From Vibrio sp. SS-MA-C1-2 (lineage in GTDB: Bacteria; Pseudomonadota; Gammaproteobacteria; Enterobacterales; Vibrionaceae), in contig NZ_CP090981.1 in the NCBI RefSeq assembly GCF_021513135.1, positions 930,001 through 994,000 on the forward strand: 64,000 nt of DNA, in the 5' to 3' direction. Positions 49,267 to 60,446 of this stretch are shown here, piece by piece. The stretch's first letter is position 1. Every line of letters begins with the position of its first letter. The notes below the pieces were generated by a model. That model saw only the letters and a list, made by a program, of their open reading frames with translations. It made no database searches and was not told where the DNA came from. The position numbers and the translations under genes were made by a program.

Positions 49267-50610
49267 TTAACCTTCTTCCGACACAATTAAGCGGGATAAG
49301 ACTAAGTTTGTTGAGATGCTTTTATACTGCTCAAATTGTGCTTGTTGTTTCGCAGCGAGTAGTTGAAACTCTTTTTTCTTCTCACCTTTAAGCGAGGCTG
49401 CTTGAGGTAACTTGACGGTTCTTGGATTACGGTGAACACCGTTAACTAAAAACTCATAATGTAGGTGAGCACCGGTAACACGTCCCGTGCTGCCTAATGT
49501 TCCAATTGTTTGTCCCTGTTTCACTCGCTGCCCTGTTTTAACCATTCTTTTCGTTAAATGAAGGTATTTAGTGATGTAGGTGGAGCTGTGTTTAATAAAG
49601 ACATAATTACCATTAAAGCGGTTATAGCCGGCTTTCATCACGACACCATCGCCAGCCGCCCAAATCGGTGTACCTCTCGGAGCGACATAATCTGTTCCTC
49701 GATGTGAGCGTACTTTGCCGGTTACAGGGTGTAAACGACGAGGATTAAACCCTGAGCTCACATATCGGAAATTGACAGGAGAGCGCAAAAAGGTTTTACG
49801 CATCGCTTTTCCTTCTGGGGTGTAATATTTACCTGTCTTATCACGAATCGTGGTGAATGTTTCTCCCTGATTGGTAAATTGTGCCGCTAAGATATGACCA
49901 GGGCCAATATATTTACCATCAGCATAACGCTCTTCATAAAGCACTGAGAAGTGATCATTTTTGCGAATATCAAGTGCAAAATCGATATCCCAACCAAACA
50001 TACCGGCTAATTCCATAATTTGATTTGGTGTTAAGCCAATATTTTCTGCGGCTGCCCAAAAGCTTGATGATATCGTGGCTTGAGCAAAATTATCTCTTGT
50101 TTCTACTTCACTATTCACTGTTTCCGTTTGATAGCTATCACCATGTTTCATCATGACTAATTCAGATGTCTTGGAAAGCGGTTTAATTAATGTCATTAAC
50201 TGATTATCAGAATTTAATCCTAATTTAAAGGTATCACCGGGTTTAATACGAGTGAGAGCTTTATTTTTTTTATCAGCATTAACTAAACGATAAAGGGTAT
50301 TCGCGGATAGCCCTTGTTGCTCAAAAAGTAGCGCTAAACTATCCCCAGACTTGATGGTAATCGTTTTCCAACTAAGTATCTCTGATGGTTGTTCTACTTC
50401 GGTTATTTTTTCTGTTAATGGTGAAATTGGAAGGGAGTAAGCTTTACCAATAATCCATTTGGTTTCTGGCTTTTCAATATCCATGGTTGGAAAAATTAAA
50501 ATAACGATTAACAATAAGCCAATAATAGCGATAAGTTTACGATGAAAATGAGGCAATGCTTTTTTATATTTTTGTGATGACATGGATAATAAAGAGTTTA
50601 ATAAGTGCAT
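49267..50610 (-). CDS. mepM: M23 family murein DD-endopeptidase (MepM/ShyA-like)
   Basis: Periplasmic cell-wall hydrolase, probably cutting peptide crosslinks during growth. The 447-residue product has an N-terminal membrane anchor (about residues 28-43) and a LysM/OapA-like domain (TITIKSGDSLALLFEQQGLS, residues about 85-140). Its C-terminal M23 domain carries zinc ligands in HRGTDYVAPRGTPIWA and GAHLHYEF. In vibrios several paralogues exist (Shy proteins). The gene is divergent from tyrS, a common gammaproteobacterial setting. Which paralogue it is cannot be settled here. Confidence 0.88.
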   Translation of the reverse strand: MHLLNSLLSMSSQKYKKALPHFHRKLIAIIGLLLIVILIFPTMDIEKPETKWIIGKAYSLPISPLTEKITEVEQPSEILSWKTITIKSGDSLALLFEQQGLSANTLYRLVNADKKNKALTRIKPGDTFKLGLNSDNQLMTLIKPLSKTSELVMMKHGDSYQTETVNSEVETRDNFAQATISSSFWAAAENIGLTPNQIMELAGMFGWDIDFALDIRKNDHFSVLYEERYADGKYIGPGHILAAQFTNQGETFTTIRDKTGKYYTPEGKAMRKTFLRSPVNFRYVSSGFNPRRLHPVTGKVRSHRGTDYVAPRGTPIWAAGDGVVMKAGYNRFNGNYVFIKHSSTYITKYLHLTKRMVKTGQRVKQGQTIGTLGSTGRVTGAHLHYEFLVNGVHRNPRTVKLPQAASLKGEKKKEFQLLAAKQQAQFEQYKSISTNLVLSRLIVSEEG

Positions 50611-50869
50611 AATTTATATTTGATTGTAACTTCTTTAATTGGATATCTCTATTAAGAGTAGAGTAATAATATTATTTATGAGGCATAGGATTAAAATTGT
50701 CATTGATTAACCTTTTTTTGACGATCTTTAACCTGATTCTCACTAAACCTAACGATAATGATGCATGTTGTCATCAGAGGTGGTGTTGATTATCGTAAAC
50801 AACTAAAGCAATCCGAGTTATCTATTGGTATGATAGAGGAATATTTTTTATTATTTGGAGTTGATAGCA

Positions 50870-52057
50870 ATGACAACCATGGAAGCTGCTTTAGCAGAGA
50901 TTAAAAGAGGCGTTGAAGACCTTATTCCTGAGAGTGAGCTGATTGAGAAATTAAAAGAAAATCGTCCTCTACGTATTAAGCTAGGTGCAGATCCAACAGC
51001 CCCTGATATTCATTTAGGCCATACGGTTATCTTAAATAAGCTTCGTCAATTCCAAGAGTTAGGTCATGAAGTTATCTTCTTAATTGGTGATTTCACTGCA
51101 ACTGTTGGTGATCCGAGTGGTAAAGATTCAACTCGTCCACCGTTAACACGTGAACAAGTTCTTTCAAATGCTGAAACCTATAAAGAACAGATCTTTAAAA
51201 TTCTAGATCCTGCTAAAACACGCATTGAATTTAACTCGACTTGGTTATCCGAGTTGGGTACAGAAGGGATGATTCGTCTAGCGGCTAGCTCAACGGTTGC
51301 TCGTATGCTTGAGCGTGATGATTTTAAAAAGCGTTTTGCTTCAAATCGACCAATTGCTATCCATGAGTTTATCTATCCATTACTACAAGGTTATGACTCA
51401 GTTGCACTAGATGCGGATGTGGAGTTGGGGGGAACTGACCAACGCTTTAATCTATTGATGGGACGTGAGCTACAAAAATCTCATGGTCAATCACAACAAA
51501 CCGTCTTAATGATGCCACTACTTGAAGGCTTAGATGGCGTTGATAAGATGTCTAAATCTAAGCATAACTACATTGGTGTGAGTGAAGCACCTAGTGAGAT
51601 GTTCGGTAAGATCATGTCGATCTCTGATGTCCTAATGTGGCGTTACTATGAGCTTCTCTCTTTCCGTCCACTGGAAGAAGTCGCTCAGTTAAAGCAAAAT
51701 GTTGAAAATGGAACGAACCCTCGTGATGTGAAGATCTTACTGGCAAAAGAGATCATCGCTCGCTTTCACACAGAAGCAGATGCAGAAGCGGCAGAGCAAG
51801 AGTTTATCAATCGTTTCCAAAAGGGTGCAATGCCAGATGAAATGCCTGAGTTTGAAATGGTTCAAGGCATCGCGATTGCAAACTTACTAAAAGATGCGGG
51901 TCTTGTTAATTCGACGTCAGATGCCATGCGTATGATCCGCCAAGGCGCGGTGAAAATTGATGGCGAGAAGGTTACTGATACCAAACTTGCACCAGCAGCA
52001 GGTCAAGCTATATATCAAGTGGGTAAGCGTAAGTTTGCTCGCGTAACGATTGCTTAA
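50870..52057 (+). CDS. tyrS: Tyrosyl-tRNA synthetase TyrS
   Basis: Class I synthetase of 395 residues. It has the HIGH-like motif in [11 protein letters not shown], the tyrosine pocket, KMSKS in [13 protein letters not shown], and a C-terminal S4 RNA-binding domain ([18 protein letters not shown]). The ATG at 50870 ([14 protein letters not shown]) has TTGGAG upstream; an earlier in-frame codon at 50855 overlaps this site. This length class is that of the shorter proteobacterial TyrRS rather than the 424-residue E. coli enzyme. Confidence 0.95.
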   Translation: MTTMEAALAEIKRGVEDLIPESELIEKLKENRPLRIKLGADPTAPDIHLGHTVILNKLRQFQELGHEVIFLIGDFTATVGDPSGKDSTRPPLTREQVLSNAETYKEQIFKILDPAKTRIEFNSTWLSELGTEGMIRLAASSTVARMLERDDFKKRFASNRPIAIHEFIYPLLQGYDSVALDADVELGGTDQRFNLLMGRELQKSHGQSQQTVLMMPLLEGLDGVDKMSKSKHNYIGVSEAPSEMFGKIMSISDVLMWRYYELLSFRPLEEVAQLKQNVENGTNPRDVKILLAKEIIARFHTEADAEAAEQEFINRFQKGAMPDEMPEFEMVQGIAIANLLKDAGLVNSTSDAMRMIRQGAVKIDGEKVTDTKLAPAAGQAIYQVGKRKFARVTIA

Positions 52058-52123
52058 TTGCTACTTTAAGTTCGAAAAGTATAAATAACAGATTATATAC
52101 TCAACGAATAAGTCGCCGTTATT

Positions 52124-52177
52124 AAAAAGCCCTGAGTAAAATGATGAATATCTATCGTTTAACTCAGGGCTTTTTTA
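52124..52177. terminator. Bidirectional terminator between tyrS and yadS
   Basis: AAAAAGCCCTGAGT (52124-52137) pairs with ACTCAGGGCTTTTT (52162-52175). A 14-bp stem with A and T flanks. Confidence 0.92.
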
Positions 52178-52200
52178 TTTCATATGGGAGTGGAATTACA

Positions 52201-52812
52201 TTAGCGTGATAAGGCAAAAGTAGGTAACGATAAATGCCAACGAATAGCGGCTAAACGGATTGCTAATGTTGTGATAATACCAGCAAGTGTCGCAACTGTT
52301 GTATCTAAACCAAGAGATAGACCGACGGTGTGTACCGTACCTCCGATAATACAAGCTGTTGCGTAAACTTCTGTTCTTAATACCATCGGTACTTCACGAG
52401 CAAGAACATCACGAATAATACCGCCACCACAGCCTGTTAATACACCCATCACAACAGCTATTTGTGGCGATGCGCCAAATCTCAGCGCTTTTTCTACACC
52501 AATCGCAACAAAAACCGCTAAACCTATCGCATCGGAAACCGGTAAAATATACCAAGGAAGGCGTTTAGGTTGTCGAACCAATACCATAGTAAAAAGACAA
52601 GTGATAAAAATGACCCAAAGGTACATCGGGTTGGTGATCCAAAATACCGGCGTTGCCCCTAAAACCATGTCTCGAATAGTTCCACCGCCAATCGCGGTTA
52701 CACTAGCTAGAACGACAACCCCAAAAGGGTCCATTCTCAAACGCCCAGCAACTAGGACTCCAGATGCCGCAAAAATAGCGGTGCCGAAAAGATCAAGCAT
52801 GTAGATAAGCAT
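52201..52812 (-). CDS. yadS: TRIC-type membrane protein YadS (UPF0126)
   Basis: Trimeric intracellular cation channel family; some bacterial members are reported to move glycine. The 203-residue product has two UPF0126 repeats, each with a Gly-rich [11 protein letters not shown] and [10 protein letters not shown] motif after a kinked helix, and six to seven membrane segments. It lies near mtnN as in E. coli. Confidence 0.92.
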   Translation of the reverse strand: MLIYMLDLFGTAIFAASGVLVAGRLRMDPFGVVVLASVTAIGGGTIRDMVLGATPVFWITNPMYLWVIFITCLFTMVLVRQPKRLPWYILPVSDAIGLAVFVAIGVEKALRFGASPQIAVVMGVLTGCGGGIIRDVLAREVPMVLRTEVYATACIIGGTVHTVGLSLGLDTTVATLAGIITTLAIRLAAIRWHLSLPTFALSR

Positions 52813-52965
52813 AACGAAAACCTAAAAAGAGAAAAATATTTTTAATAAGGAGGGGATTGTACGATTAAAAAAAAGCATCTCCACTAATAACCGTTAAAAT
52901 GTGATGATACTCACTTAAAAAATATATAACTGGCATAATAAGAAACTTATTGCACTTCGAACAAC

Positions 52966-53006
52966 AAAAAAGGCGAAGTTTATTAGACAAACTTAGCCCT
53001 TTTTAT
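52966..53006 (-). terminator. Terminator after mtnN
   Basis: AAAAAGG-C-GAAGTTT pairs imperfectly with AAACTTAGCCCTTTTT. On the minus strand a T run follows. Confidence 0.7.
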
Positions 53007-53032
53007 TTGCTCTGATTGCTATTTAATGTTAT

Positions 53033-53731
53033 TTATTTTAGCAATTCAACCATCTTTTCAACCATCTCGGATGAGCTTTTAGCCGCAAGGGGTAAGAACT
53101 CTTCAAAGCTCATTGGTGACTCTTTATCTGCGACATCTGAAATAGCACGAACAACAACAAAGGGTATTTTATATTGATGGCAAGCTTGAGCAATTGCAGC
53201 CGCTTCCATCTCAACAGCAATAACATCAGAGAAGTGAGTACGGATATATTGTTGTTGTTCAGTAGTATGGACAAAAGCATCACCGGTACAGATTAGGCCA
53301 CGCACGGCATGCGTTTCTTCATCCATCATCTTTAATGCTTTTTCAGCGATAGTCATTAAGTTTTCATCAGAACTAAAGCGTGGCGGCATTGCCGGTAATT
53401 GCCCCATCTGATAACCAAACGCGGTTACATCAGCATCATGGTAACAAACCTCATTTGAGATAATCACATCACCAAGAGAAAGTGTGGCATCGAAGCCGCC
53501 AGCAGAGCCCGTATTGATAACCATATCTGGCTTGTAGCTTTCAAGAAGCATTGAAGTACCCACTGCGGCAGCAACTTTACCAATACCTGATTGGAGTAAT
53601 ACAACGTCTTGACCATTGAGTTGCCCCGTATAGACGTTACAACCAGCACGGTTATCTGTTTGTAGGTTTTCAATTTTAGTTTTTAGGATAGAAACTTCTT
53701 GTTCCATTGCACCGATAATAGCAATTTTCAT
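53033..53731 (-). CDS. mtnN: 5'-methylthioadenosine/S-adenosylhomocysteine nucleosidase MtnN
   Basis: Hydrolyses MTA, SAH and 5'-deoxyadenosine; in vibrios it also feeds LuxS autoinducer-2 synthesis. The 232-residue product starts [13 protein letters not shown] and has INTGSAGGF, the catalytic Glu in [10 protein letters not shown], and the catalytic Asp in VRAISDVAD. Confidence 0.97.
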   Translation of the reverse strand: MKIAIIGAMEQEVSILKTKIENLQTDNRAGCNVYTGQLNGQDVVLLQSGIGKVAAAVGTSMLLESYKPDMVINTGSAGGFDATLSLGDVIISNEVCYHDADVTAFGYQMGQLPAMPPRFSSDENLMTIAEKALKMMDEETHAVRGLICTGDAFVHTTEQQQYIRTHFSDVIAVEMEAAAIAQACHQYKIPFVVVRAISDVADKESPMSFEEFLPLAAKSSSEMVEKMVELLK

Positions 53732-54084
53732 CTTTATTTTCTCTAGTAACGCGATAATGCCCAGAATTGTAGCACATAGAAAACAAGATCAGATCATCAA
53801 AAACGGGGAGTTTACTATTTTTAAATGGGTGTTTTTTGCACTACTTTTAAATTAACTTATATTAAATGTGATCTTTTTGTTTAGTTATATGGTGTTTATA
53901 ACTGTTTTGAGTGATTGAAGTACTTAATGCGCTATTTTATCAACAATAAAAAAGACCCATCCCTTGAGCGTGATTATTTCACTAAAGGGATGGGTCTTTA
54001 TTTCTTGTTTACTTGATGCTGCTATCTATTAATTATGCTTATTCAACCATTAATTAGTAGCGCAACTTAAACTCATTATGGATC
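53732..54084. other. Gap between mtnN and gltD
   Basis: No gene is seen. The segment holds the mtnN promoter region and, at 53948-54002, the gltD terminator. Confidence 0.5.
53951..53999 (-). terminator. Terminator after gltD
   Basis: AAAGACCCATCCCTT (53951-53965) and AAGGGATGGGTCTTT (53985-53999) form a perfect 15-bp stem. On the minus strand it runs into a T tract. Confidence 0.92.
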
Positions 54085-55554
54085 TTAGTTTGCAAGCATT
54101 AACGAGTCTGCTTTCGCTTCAAGGTTTGAGTTACCCATTAGATAGGTATCGATCTCAATTGCCGCTTCACGACCTTCATTAATACAACGCACAACGAGTG
54201 ATTGACCAGTACGCATATCACCCGCAGCAAAAACACCTTTCTGGTTAGTGGCATAACCTTGACTCGCTACATTACCGCGCTCATCAAGTTTAATATCCAG
54301 TTGAGCTAAAACACCTGTTGGTTCTGGGTGTAAAAAGCCCATGGCAAGGAATGCTTGATCACATGGAATGATACGTTCACTACCTTCAACTTCTTTGAAC
54401 TCTGGACGAGCTCCTTTTTCTGCTGGTAGCCACTCAATATCCGCAATCTTTAATGACTTAACATTGCCGTTTTCATCACCAATAAACTCTTTGGTTAAAA
54501 TATTCCAGTGACGCTCACAACCTTCTTCATGAGAAGTCGTGGTTTTCATGATCATTGGGTAGCTTGGCCATGGTTGAGATGCTGGACGTTTCTCTGGTGG
54601 ACAAGGCATGATTTCAACTTGGGTGACTGATGCTGCAACATGACGATTTGAAGTACCAACACAGTCAGAACCTGTATCACCACCACCAATAACAACAACA
54701 TGTTTACCTTTGGCATGAATCGGCGTTGTTTTTAGATCCATATCATTGGCACGACGGTTGTTTTGGCCAAGGAATTCCATAGCAAAATGAACGCCATTTA
54801 GCTCACGACCTTTAATGGGTAGATCACGAGGTACTGTTGAACCACCCGTTAGTAGGATGACATCAAAATCTTGACGAAGTTGACGAGCATTGATGTTAAC
54901 ACCAACATGGGCATTAACTTTAAACTGGATCCCCGCCTCTTCCATGATATTAATCTTACGATCGATCACTTCCATCGAAAGTTTAAAATCAGGAATACCA
55001 AAGCGAAGTAGGCCACCGACTTTTTCATCACGTTCAAAAACAGTGACGCAATGACCTGCACTATTTAACTGTTCAGCAGCGGCTAAACCTGCCGGGCCTG
55101 AACCAATAATAGCAACAGTTTTTCCACTACGACGTTTAGGGATTTTCGGTTGTGCATATCCTTTTTCGTAAGCAGTTTCAACAATGGTCTTTTCAATATT
55201 ACAGATGGTAATTGGATCTTGATTAATCCCTAACACACACGCACTTTCACAAGGTGCAGGGCAGACACGACCTGTAAACTCTGGGAAATTATTGGTGCTA
55301 CTAAGGATATTCCAGGCCTCTTTCCAGCTTTTACGATAAACCGCATCGTTAAATTCAGGAATGATATTACCGATTGGGCAGCCGTTATGACAAAACGGTA
55401 CGCCACAATCCATACAACGAGACGCTTGGTCAGTGATTTTCTCACCAAAATCTTGGTTTAAGACAAACTCTTTATTGTCTTGAATACGTTGTTGAGGGTC
55501 GCGCTTCCCTGGTAGCTCGCGACCGACCTCTAGAAAACCTGTTGGCTTACCCAT
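54085..55554 (-). CDS. gltD: Glutamate synthase small subunit GltD
   Basis: NADPH-oxidising flavoprotein subunit that feeds electrons to GltB. The 489-residue product has N-terminal cluster cysteines in CMDCGVPFCHNGCP and CPAPCESACV. It has the FAD fold GSGPAGLAAAEQL, the NADPH fold GGGDTGSDCVG, and the C-terminal AAGDMRTGQSLVV. Its start overlaps the end of gltB by eight bases. Confidence 0.96.
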   Translation of the reverse strand: MGKPTGFLEVGRELPGKRDPQQRIQDNKEFVLNQDFGEKITDQASRCMDCGVPFCHNGCPIGNIIPEFNDAVYRKSWKEAWNILSSTNNFPEFTGRVCPAPCESACVLGINQDPITICNIEKTIVETAYEKGYAQPKIPKRRSGKTVAIIGSGPAGLAAAEQLNSAGHCVTVFERDEKVGGLLRFGIPDFKLSMEVIDRKINIMEEAGIQFKVNAHVGVNINARQLRQDFDVILLTGGSTVPRDLPIKGRELNGVHFAMEFLGQNNRRANDMDLKTTPIHAKGKHVVVIGGGDTGSDCVGTSNRHVAASVTQVEIMPCPPEKRPASQPWPSYPMIMKTTTSHEEGCERHWNILTKEFIGDENGNVKSLKIADIEWLPAEKGARPEFKEVEGSERIIPCDQAFLAMGFLHPEPTGVLAQLDIKLDERGNVASQGYATNQKGVFAAGDMRTGQSLVVRCINEGREAAIEIDTYLMGNSNLEAKADSLMLAN

Positions 55555-58500
55555 TTACGACCTCCATATCTAGCTCAGACTGCTGCTTCTTTTTCAGTGC
55601 AGCTTTATAATCTCTCGGCATAACTTTAACGATTTGTTGTAGGTTATGTTCGATATTATCTATGAATGTAGCTGCAACGTGACTGTTAGTTAATGTGTGA
55701 TGCTCTTGGATCATCGTCTTCAATAACGTGATATCTTCGGCATCTAGTGGATCAAGATCAACTAACTCTTGATTTACTTTCTGATCAAAGTCACCAAATT
55801 GATCCCAAACATAAGCAATACCACCACTCATACCTGCGGCAAAGTTACGACCAGTTTGACCAAGGATAACAGCGATACCCCCTGTCATATATTCACAACC
55901 GTGGTCACCAATACCTTCAACAACAACCTTGGCACCCGAGTTACGAACACAGAAACGTTCACCTGCGACACCACGAATATAAGATTCACCTGATGTTGCA
56001 CCGTAGAAACAGACGTTACCTACGATGATGTTATCTTCTGCCACAATGTTACTTGTCTTACTTGGATAAAGTACTAACTTACCGCCAGATAAACCTTTAC
56101 CCCAGTAGTCATTCGCATCACCTTCAACTTCAAAGGTTACGCCCTTAGCGAGGAATGCACCAAAGCTTTGACCCGCAGAACCATTGAACTTAACTTGCAT
56201 TGGTTGTGGTAAGCCTTGGTCTTTATAGACTTTTGAAATTTCATTTGAGAGCATGGTACCTGTACTTCTATCGGTATTAACGATAGGGAAGCATGCATTA
56301 ACTGCGGTGCCACTTTTCAGTGCCGGTTGTGCCTTCTTTATTAGTTGTCGATCAAGCACATCTTCAAGACCATGCTGCTGGGAACACTGGTTGTATAAAC
56401 CATCTTGCTCACGCGGCTTCTCTCTATGTAGAACCGGAGAAAGATCTAAGTTTTGATATTTCCAATGCTTGATATCGTCACGGATCTTCAAGCGTTGTGA
56501 TTGACCCACCATCTCATTGATAGTGCGGTAACCTAGCTCAGCCATCATTTCACGTAGACCTTCAGCCATGTAATTGAAGAAAGTAACAACATCTTCGACA
56601 CGACCATCAAAACGCTCACGTAATGTTTTGTTTTGGGTTGCGATACCGACAGGGCAGGTATTTAGATGACACTTACGCATCATGATACAACCTTCAACGA
56701 CTAATGCAGCGGTTGCAACACCCCACTCTTCCGCACCCAGTAACGTTGCAATTGCAAGGTCACGAGGGGTCTTCATCTGACCATCTGACTGAACAACAAT
56801 ACGGTTACGAAGTCCATTTTTGATCAGTGTCTGGTGGGTTTCAGCTAGACCTAATTCCCATGGCAGACCGGTATGACGGATAGATGAGATTGGTGAAGCA
56901 CCAGTACCACCATCAAAACCTGCAATCAGAACAACGTCAGCTTTTGCTTTAGCAACACCAGAGGCGATAGTACCAACACCCGCTTCTGATACCAGCTTAA
57001 CGTTAACACGGCTTTCGCGGTTCGCATTTTTCAGATCATAAATTAGCTGAGCTAAATCTTCGATAGAGTAGATATCGTGATGAGGTGGTGGTGAAATTAG
57101 ACCTACACCCGGCGTCGAGTGACGAGTTGCACCGATCCAATCATCCACTTTATGACCTGGAAGCTGACCACCTTCTCCCGGTTTTGCACCTTGAGCCATT
57201 TTAATTTGTAGTTCAGCTGCATTTGTTAAGTAGTAAGACGTTACCCCGAAACGGCCAGAAGCTACCTGTTTGATTGCTGAGCGTTCCCAGTCACCGTTCT
57301 CTTTCTTCTCAAAGCGGATTGGGTCTTCACCACCTTCACCCGAGTTTGATTTCGCGCCAATACGGTTCATCGCAACCGCTAAGGTTGAGTGAGCTTCATG
57401 AGAAATTGAACCAAAACTCATCGCGCCAGTAGCAAAACGCTTTAAGATCCCTTCAACTGACTCAACCTCTTCGATAGGGATTGAACCTGCTGGGTTACGG
57501 ATAAAGTCTAACTGGCTACGTAATGTTGCTGCATCGTCGCCTTGTGAATCGACAGTCTGACAATATTTTTTGAACGTATCGTAGCTCTTTTCACGAGTTG
57601 ATTCTTGAAGTAGAGAGATAGTTTCAGGGTTAAATAGGTGCTTTTCACCACGTTGTTTCCACTGATAAACCCCACCGACATCTAATGTTTGCGATGGAAC
57701 TTCACGGGTTGGATAACCGAAGCGATGACGGATTAATACTTCTTTGGCGATATCGTCGATAGTCAAACCTTCAATACGAGAAACGGTGCCAGTAAAGTAT
57801 TTATCGACCACTGAGCGGCTAATACCTAGCGCTTCAAAGATTTGAGCACCATGATAAGACTGTAGTGTCGAGATACCCATTTTTGAGAAGATCTTCAACA
57901 AGCCCGCATTAATCGCTTTACGGTAGTTATCAAATAGTTGATCTAATGGCTTCTCACGATCCAAACGACCCGTTGTTTGTAATTGTGCTAATGTCTCGGT
58001 CACTAAGTATGGGTTAACCGCATTTGCGCCATAACCTAATAGAGTGGCAAAGTGGTGAGTTTCACGCGCATCACCCGTCTCAATCACGATGTCACACTTA
58101 GCACGCAAACCTTTACGGATTAGGTGGTGATGAACTGCACCAACCGCCAACATTGCAGGGATCGTTGCGTGGTTTGAGTTCACTGCTCGGTCAGTTAGGA
58201 TAATGATTGAGTAACCATCAACAACCGCATCTTCTGAGTACTGACAGATACGTTTTAAGGCACGCTCAAGCTTCCCTTCTTCACCACTTGCTCTAAATAC
58301 GATATCTAATACTTTTGCCTGTAGATGATCGTTATCGATAGCACGCAGTTTTTCTAATTCAGAATTACTTAGAATTGGGCTCTCTAGCTCAACTTTTTGA
58401 CAGTGTTCTGGTGTCTCAGTCAGTAAGTTATGGTCACGACCTAAATAGGTTTTTAGTGACATTACCATACGCTCACGAATTGGATCGATCGGCGGGTTAG

Positions 58501-60085
58501 TGACCTGAGCAAACAGCTGCTTAAAGTAGTTTGATAAGTGTTGAGACTGGTGAGATAAGATCGCTAATGGCCAGTCTGCACCCATGGCGCCGAGTGGCTC
58601 TTTAGCATCTTTTGCCATTGGGAGAATGATCTCATTGATCTCTTCACGACTGACACCAAAGGCTTGCTGGTGGCAAAGTAGACGCTCTTCTGATGGTAGT
58701 TGATGGCCTGTCTCTGATTCTGGCAGCTTGTTTAAGCTTAATAGGTTATCAGTGATCCATTGCTCATAAGGTTTCGATGAGGCAACAGACTCTTTGACTT
58801 CTTCATCTGAGATGATGCGACCTTGCTCTAAATCGGCAACAAAGATACGCCCAGGCTGTAAACGGCCACGGTAACGCACATTTTCTGGCTCGATTTCAAC
58901 AACACCGGTTTCAGATGCCATGATAAGGAAATCATCGTTTGTAATGGTATAACGGGAAGGACGCAGGCCGTTTCTGTCTAATGTTGCCCCGACTTGTACA
59001 CCATCGGTAAAACAGACTGACGCAGGGCCATCCCAAGGTTCCATGATATTGGCATGGTATTGATAGAAAGCGCGACGTTGGTTACTCAGTTGTTCATTTT
59101 CTTGCCATGCTTCAGGAATTAGCATCATTAAGGCATGTGGAAGAGAACGACCAGATAGAACTAATAGCTCTAGTGCCATATCAAAGCTTGCTGAATCCGA
59201 GCTGCCATCTTGGCAAATCGGTAATAGCATGCTCATCTCTTGTTCAGTAAATAGCTCTGACTGCATGATCGCTTCACGAGCTTTCATCCAGTTGATATTA
59301 CCACGAACAGTATTGATCTCGCCGTTGTGAGCAATATAACGGAATGGTTGCGCTAAACGCCATTTCGGGAATGTATTTGTCGAGAATCGAGAGTGAACAA
59401 GCGCTAATGCCGTTACCATTGTTGGACTATTGAGATCGAGGAAGTACTGAGGAACTTGCTCTGTCGTTAACTGGCCTTTATAAACTAAAGTTTTATAAGA
59501 GAGTGAGTTAATGTAAAAATCTTCACCAATGTCAGAGATGCTTTCTAGGCAGACACGAATGGTGTAATTACGAAGGACATAAAGTTTACGCTCTAGTACT
59601 TCTGGTTCCATAGAGCTACCGCCAGTGACAAATACATGCTCAAACTGAGGTTCTGTGCTCTTTGGATCATCACCGATCATTGAATTATCGACAGGTAAAA
59701 CACGGTAGCCAATAATATCTAGATCAAGACGTTTAGCATTACGCTCTAAAATGTCGCGACACTGTTGACGTTTATATTCATCTTTAGGGAAAAGTACAAC
59801 ACCGACACCATATTTCTCAAAAGAGGGAAGTTTAATATTCAACTTCTGAGTCTCTTCTAATAAAAATTCATGCGGTTTTTGCAGTAAGATACCAGCGCCA
59901 TCACCACTACTTGGATCACAACCTTGACCACCTCGGTGCTCCATTCGAGCAAGCATTTCAAGTGCTTCAGTAACAATACGGTGTGATTTTCTATTCTTTA
60001 GATGGGCAACAAATCCGATACCACAAGCATCATGTTCCATTTCTGGGACATATAATCCTTGAGTCTTTGAATCGACATGCGACAT
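55547..60085 (-). CDS. gltB: Glutamate synthase large subunit GltB
   Basis: Transfers glutamine amide nitrogen to 2-oxoglutarate. The 1512-residue protein has a 20-residue propeptide followed by the catalytic Cys21 in EHDACGIGF, the class II amidotransferase domain, the FMN-binding synthase domain (GEGGEDPIRF, QGAKPGEGGQLPG, SPPPHHDIYSIEDL), a 3Fe-4S cluster motif in CIMMRKCHLNTCPVG, and the C-terminal glxB-like GXGXG repeat domain (GDHGCEYMTGG). It resembles the form with EHDACGIGFVA near the start rather than the E. coli DNCGFGLIAH form. It heads the gltBD operon. Confidence 0.97.
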   Translation of the reverse strand: MSHVDSKTQGLYVPEMEHDACGIGFVAHLKNRKSHRIVTEALEMLARMEHRGGQGCDPSSGDGAGILLQKPHEFLLEETQKLNIKLPSFEKYGVGVVLFPKDEYKRQQCRDILERNAKRLDLDIIGYRVLPVDNSMIGDDPKSTEPQFEHVFVTGGSSMEPEVLERKLYVLRNYTIRVCLESISDIGEDFYINSLSYKTLVYKGQLTTEQVPQYFLDLNSPTMVTALALVHSRFSTNTFPKWRLAQPFRYIAHNGEINTVRGNINWMKAREAIMQSELFTEQEMSMLLPICQDGSSDSASFDMALELLVLSGRSLPHALMMLIPEAWQENEQLSNQRRAFYQYHANIMEPWDGPASVCFTDGVQVGATLDRNGLRPSRYTITNDDFLIMASETGVVEIEPENVRYRGRLQPGRIFVADLEQGRIISDEEVKESVASSKPYEQWITDNLLSLNKLPESETGHQLPSEERLLCHQQAFGVSREEINEIILPMAKDAKEPLGAMGADWPLAILSHQSQHLSNYFKQLFAQVTNPPIDPIRERMVMSLKTYLGRDHNLLTETPEHCQKVELESPILSNSELEKLRAIDNDHLQAKVLDIVFRASGEEGKLERALKRICQYSEDAVVDGYSIIILTDRAVNSNHATIPAMLAVGAVHHHLIRKGLRAKCDIVIETGDARETHHFATLLGYGANAVNPYLVTETLAQLQTTGRLDREKPLDQLFDNYRKAINAGLLKIFSKMGISTLQSYHGAQIFEALGISRSVVDKYFTGTVSRIEGLTIDDIAKEVLIRHRFGYPTREVPSQTLDVGGVYQWKQRGEKHLFNPETISLLQESTREKSYDTFKKYCQTVDSQGDDAATLRSQLDFIRNPAGSIPIEEVESVEGILKRFATGAMSFGSISHEAHSTLAVAMNRIGAKSNSGEGGEDPIRFEKKENGDWERSAIKQVASGRFGVTSYYLTNAAELQIKMAQGAKPGEGGQLPGHKVDDWIGATRHSTPGVGLISPPPHHDIYSIEDLAQLIYDLKNANRESRVNVKLVSEAGVGTIASGVAKAKADVVLIAGFDGGTGASPISSIRHTGLPWELGLAETHQTLIKNGLRNRIVVQSDGQMKTPRDLAIATLLGAEEWGVATAALVVEGCIMMRKCHLNTCPVGIATQNKTLRERFDGRVEDVVTFFNYMAEGLREMMAELGYRTINEMVGQSQRLKIRDDIKHWKYQNLDLSPVLHREKPREQDGLYNQCSQQHGLEDVLDRQLIKKAQPALKSGTAVNACFPIVNTDRSTGTMLSNEISKVYKDQGLPQPMQVKFNGSAGQSFGAFLAKGVTFEVEGDANDYWGKGLSGGKLVLYPSKTSNIVAEDNIIVGNVCFYGATSGESYIRGVAGERFCVRNSGAKVVVEGIGDHGCEYMTGGIAVILGQTGRNFAAGMSGGIAYVWDQFGDFDQKVNQELVDLDPLDAEDITLLKTMIQEHHTLTNSHVAATFIDNIEHNLQQIVKVMPRDYKAALKKKQQSELDMEVVNG

Positions 60086-60160
60086 AGAGTGTCCTTCCTA
60101 TAAAAATCAGATACCAATTGCGGTACCTTAGTCCTTTAAATAATGTAATTAATTCTTTGG

Positions 60161-60233
60161 TTATACCTTTCATAACTTAAAGTTGCTAGCTACATTCGTT
60201 TGCCTACTAGCAACTCTAATTATTTCAGGTATA
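60161..60233 (+). repeat. Dispersed palindromic repeat, copy H (short form)
   Basis: TTATACCTTTCATAACTTAA, AGTTGCTAGCTACATTCGTT, TGCCTACTAGCAACTCTAAT and TATTTCAGGTATA in sequence. Same internal deletion class as copy F. Confidence 0.82.
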
Positions 60234-60446
60234 TCGTAATTGTGGTTTCGGTATCAGAGCTGCCTTTACGCTTGGCTATATTTATTCTGATAAAGGCGAA
60301 ATTAATCTTCTGCTCATGGATTGAGAGGGAAAATTAGTGTTTTTTTCGCATTGATTACGATCTATTGAGTGAAATTCCTACATACCTACTCAATAAATAC
60401 CAATATCACAGGTAGATTTCAACTATTAGGTGATAAAAATGTAAAT

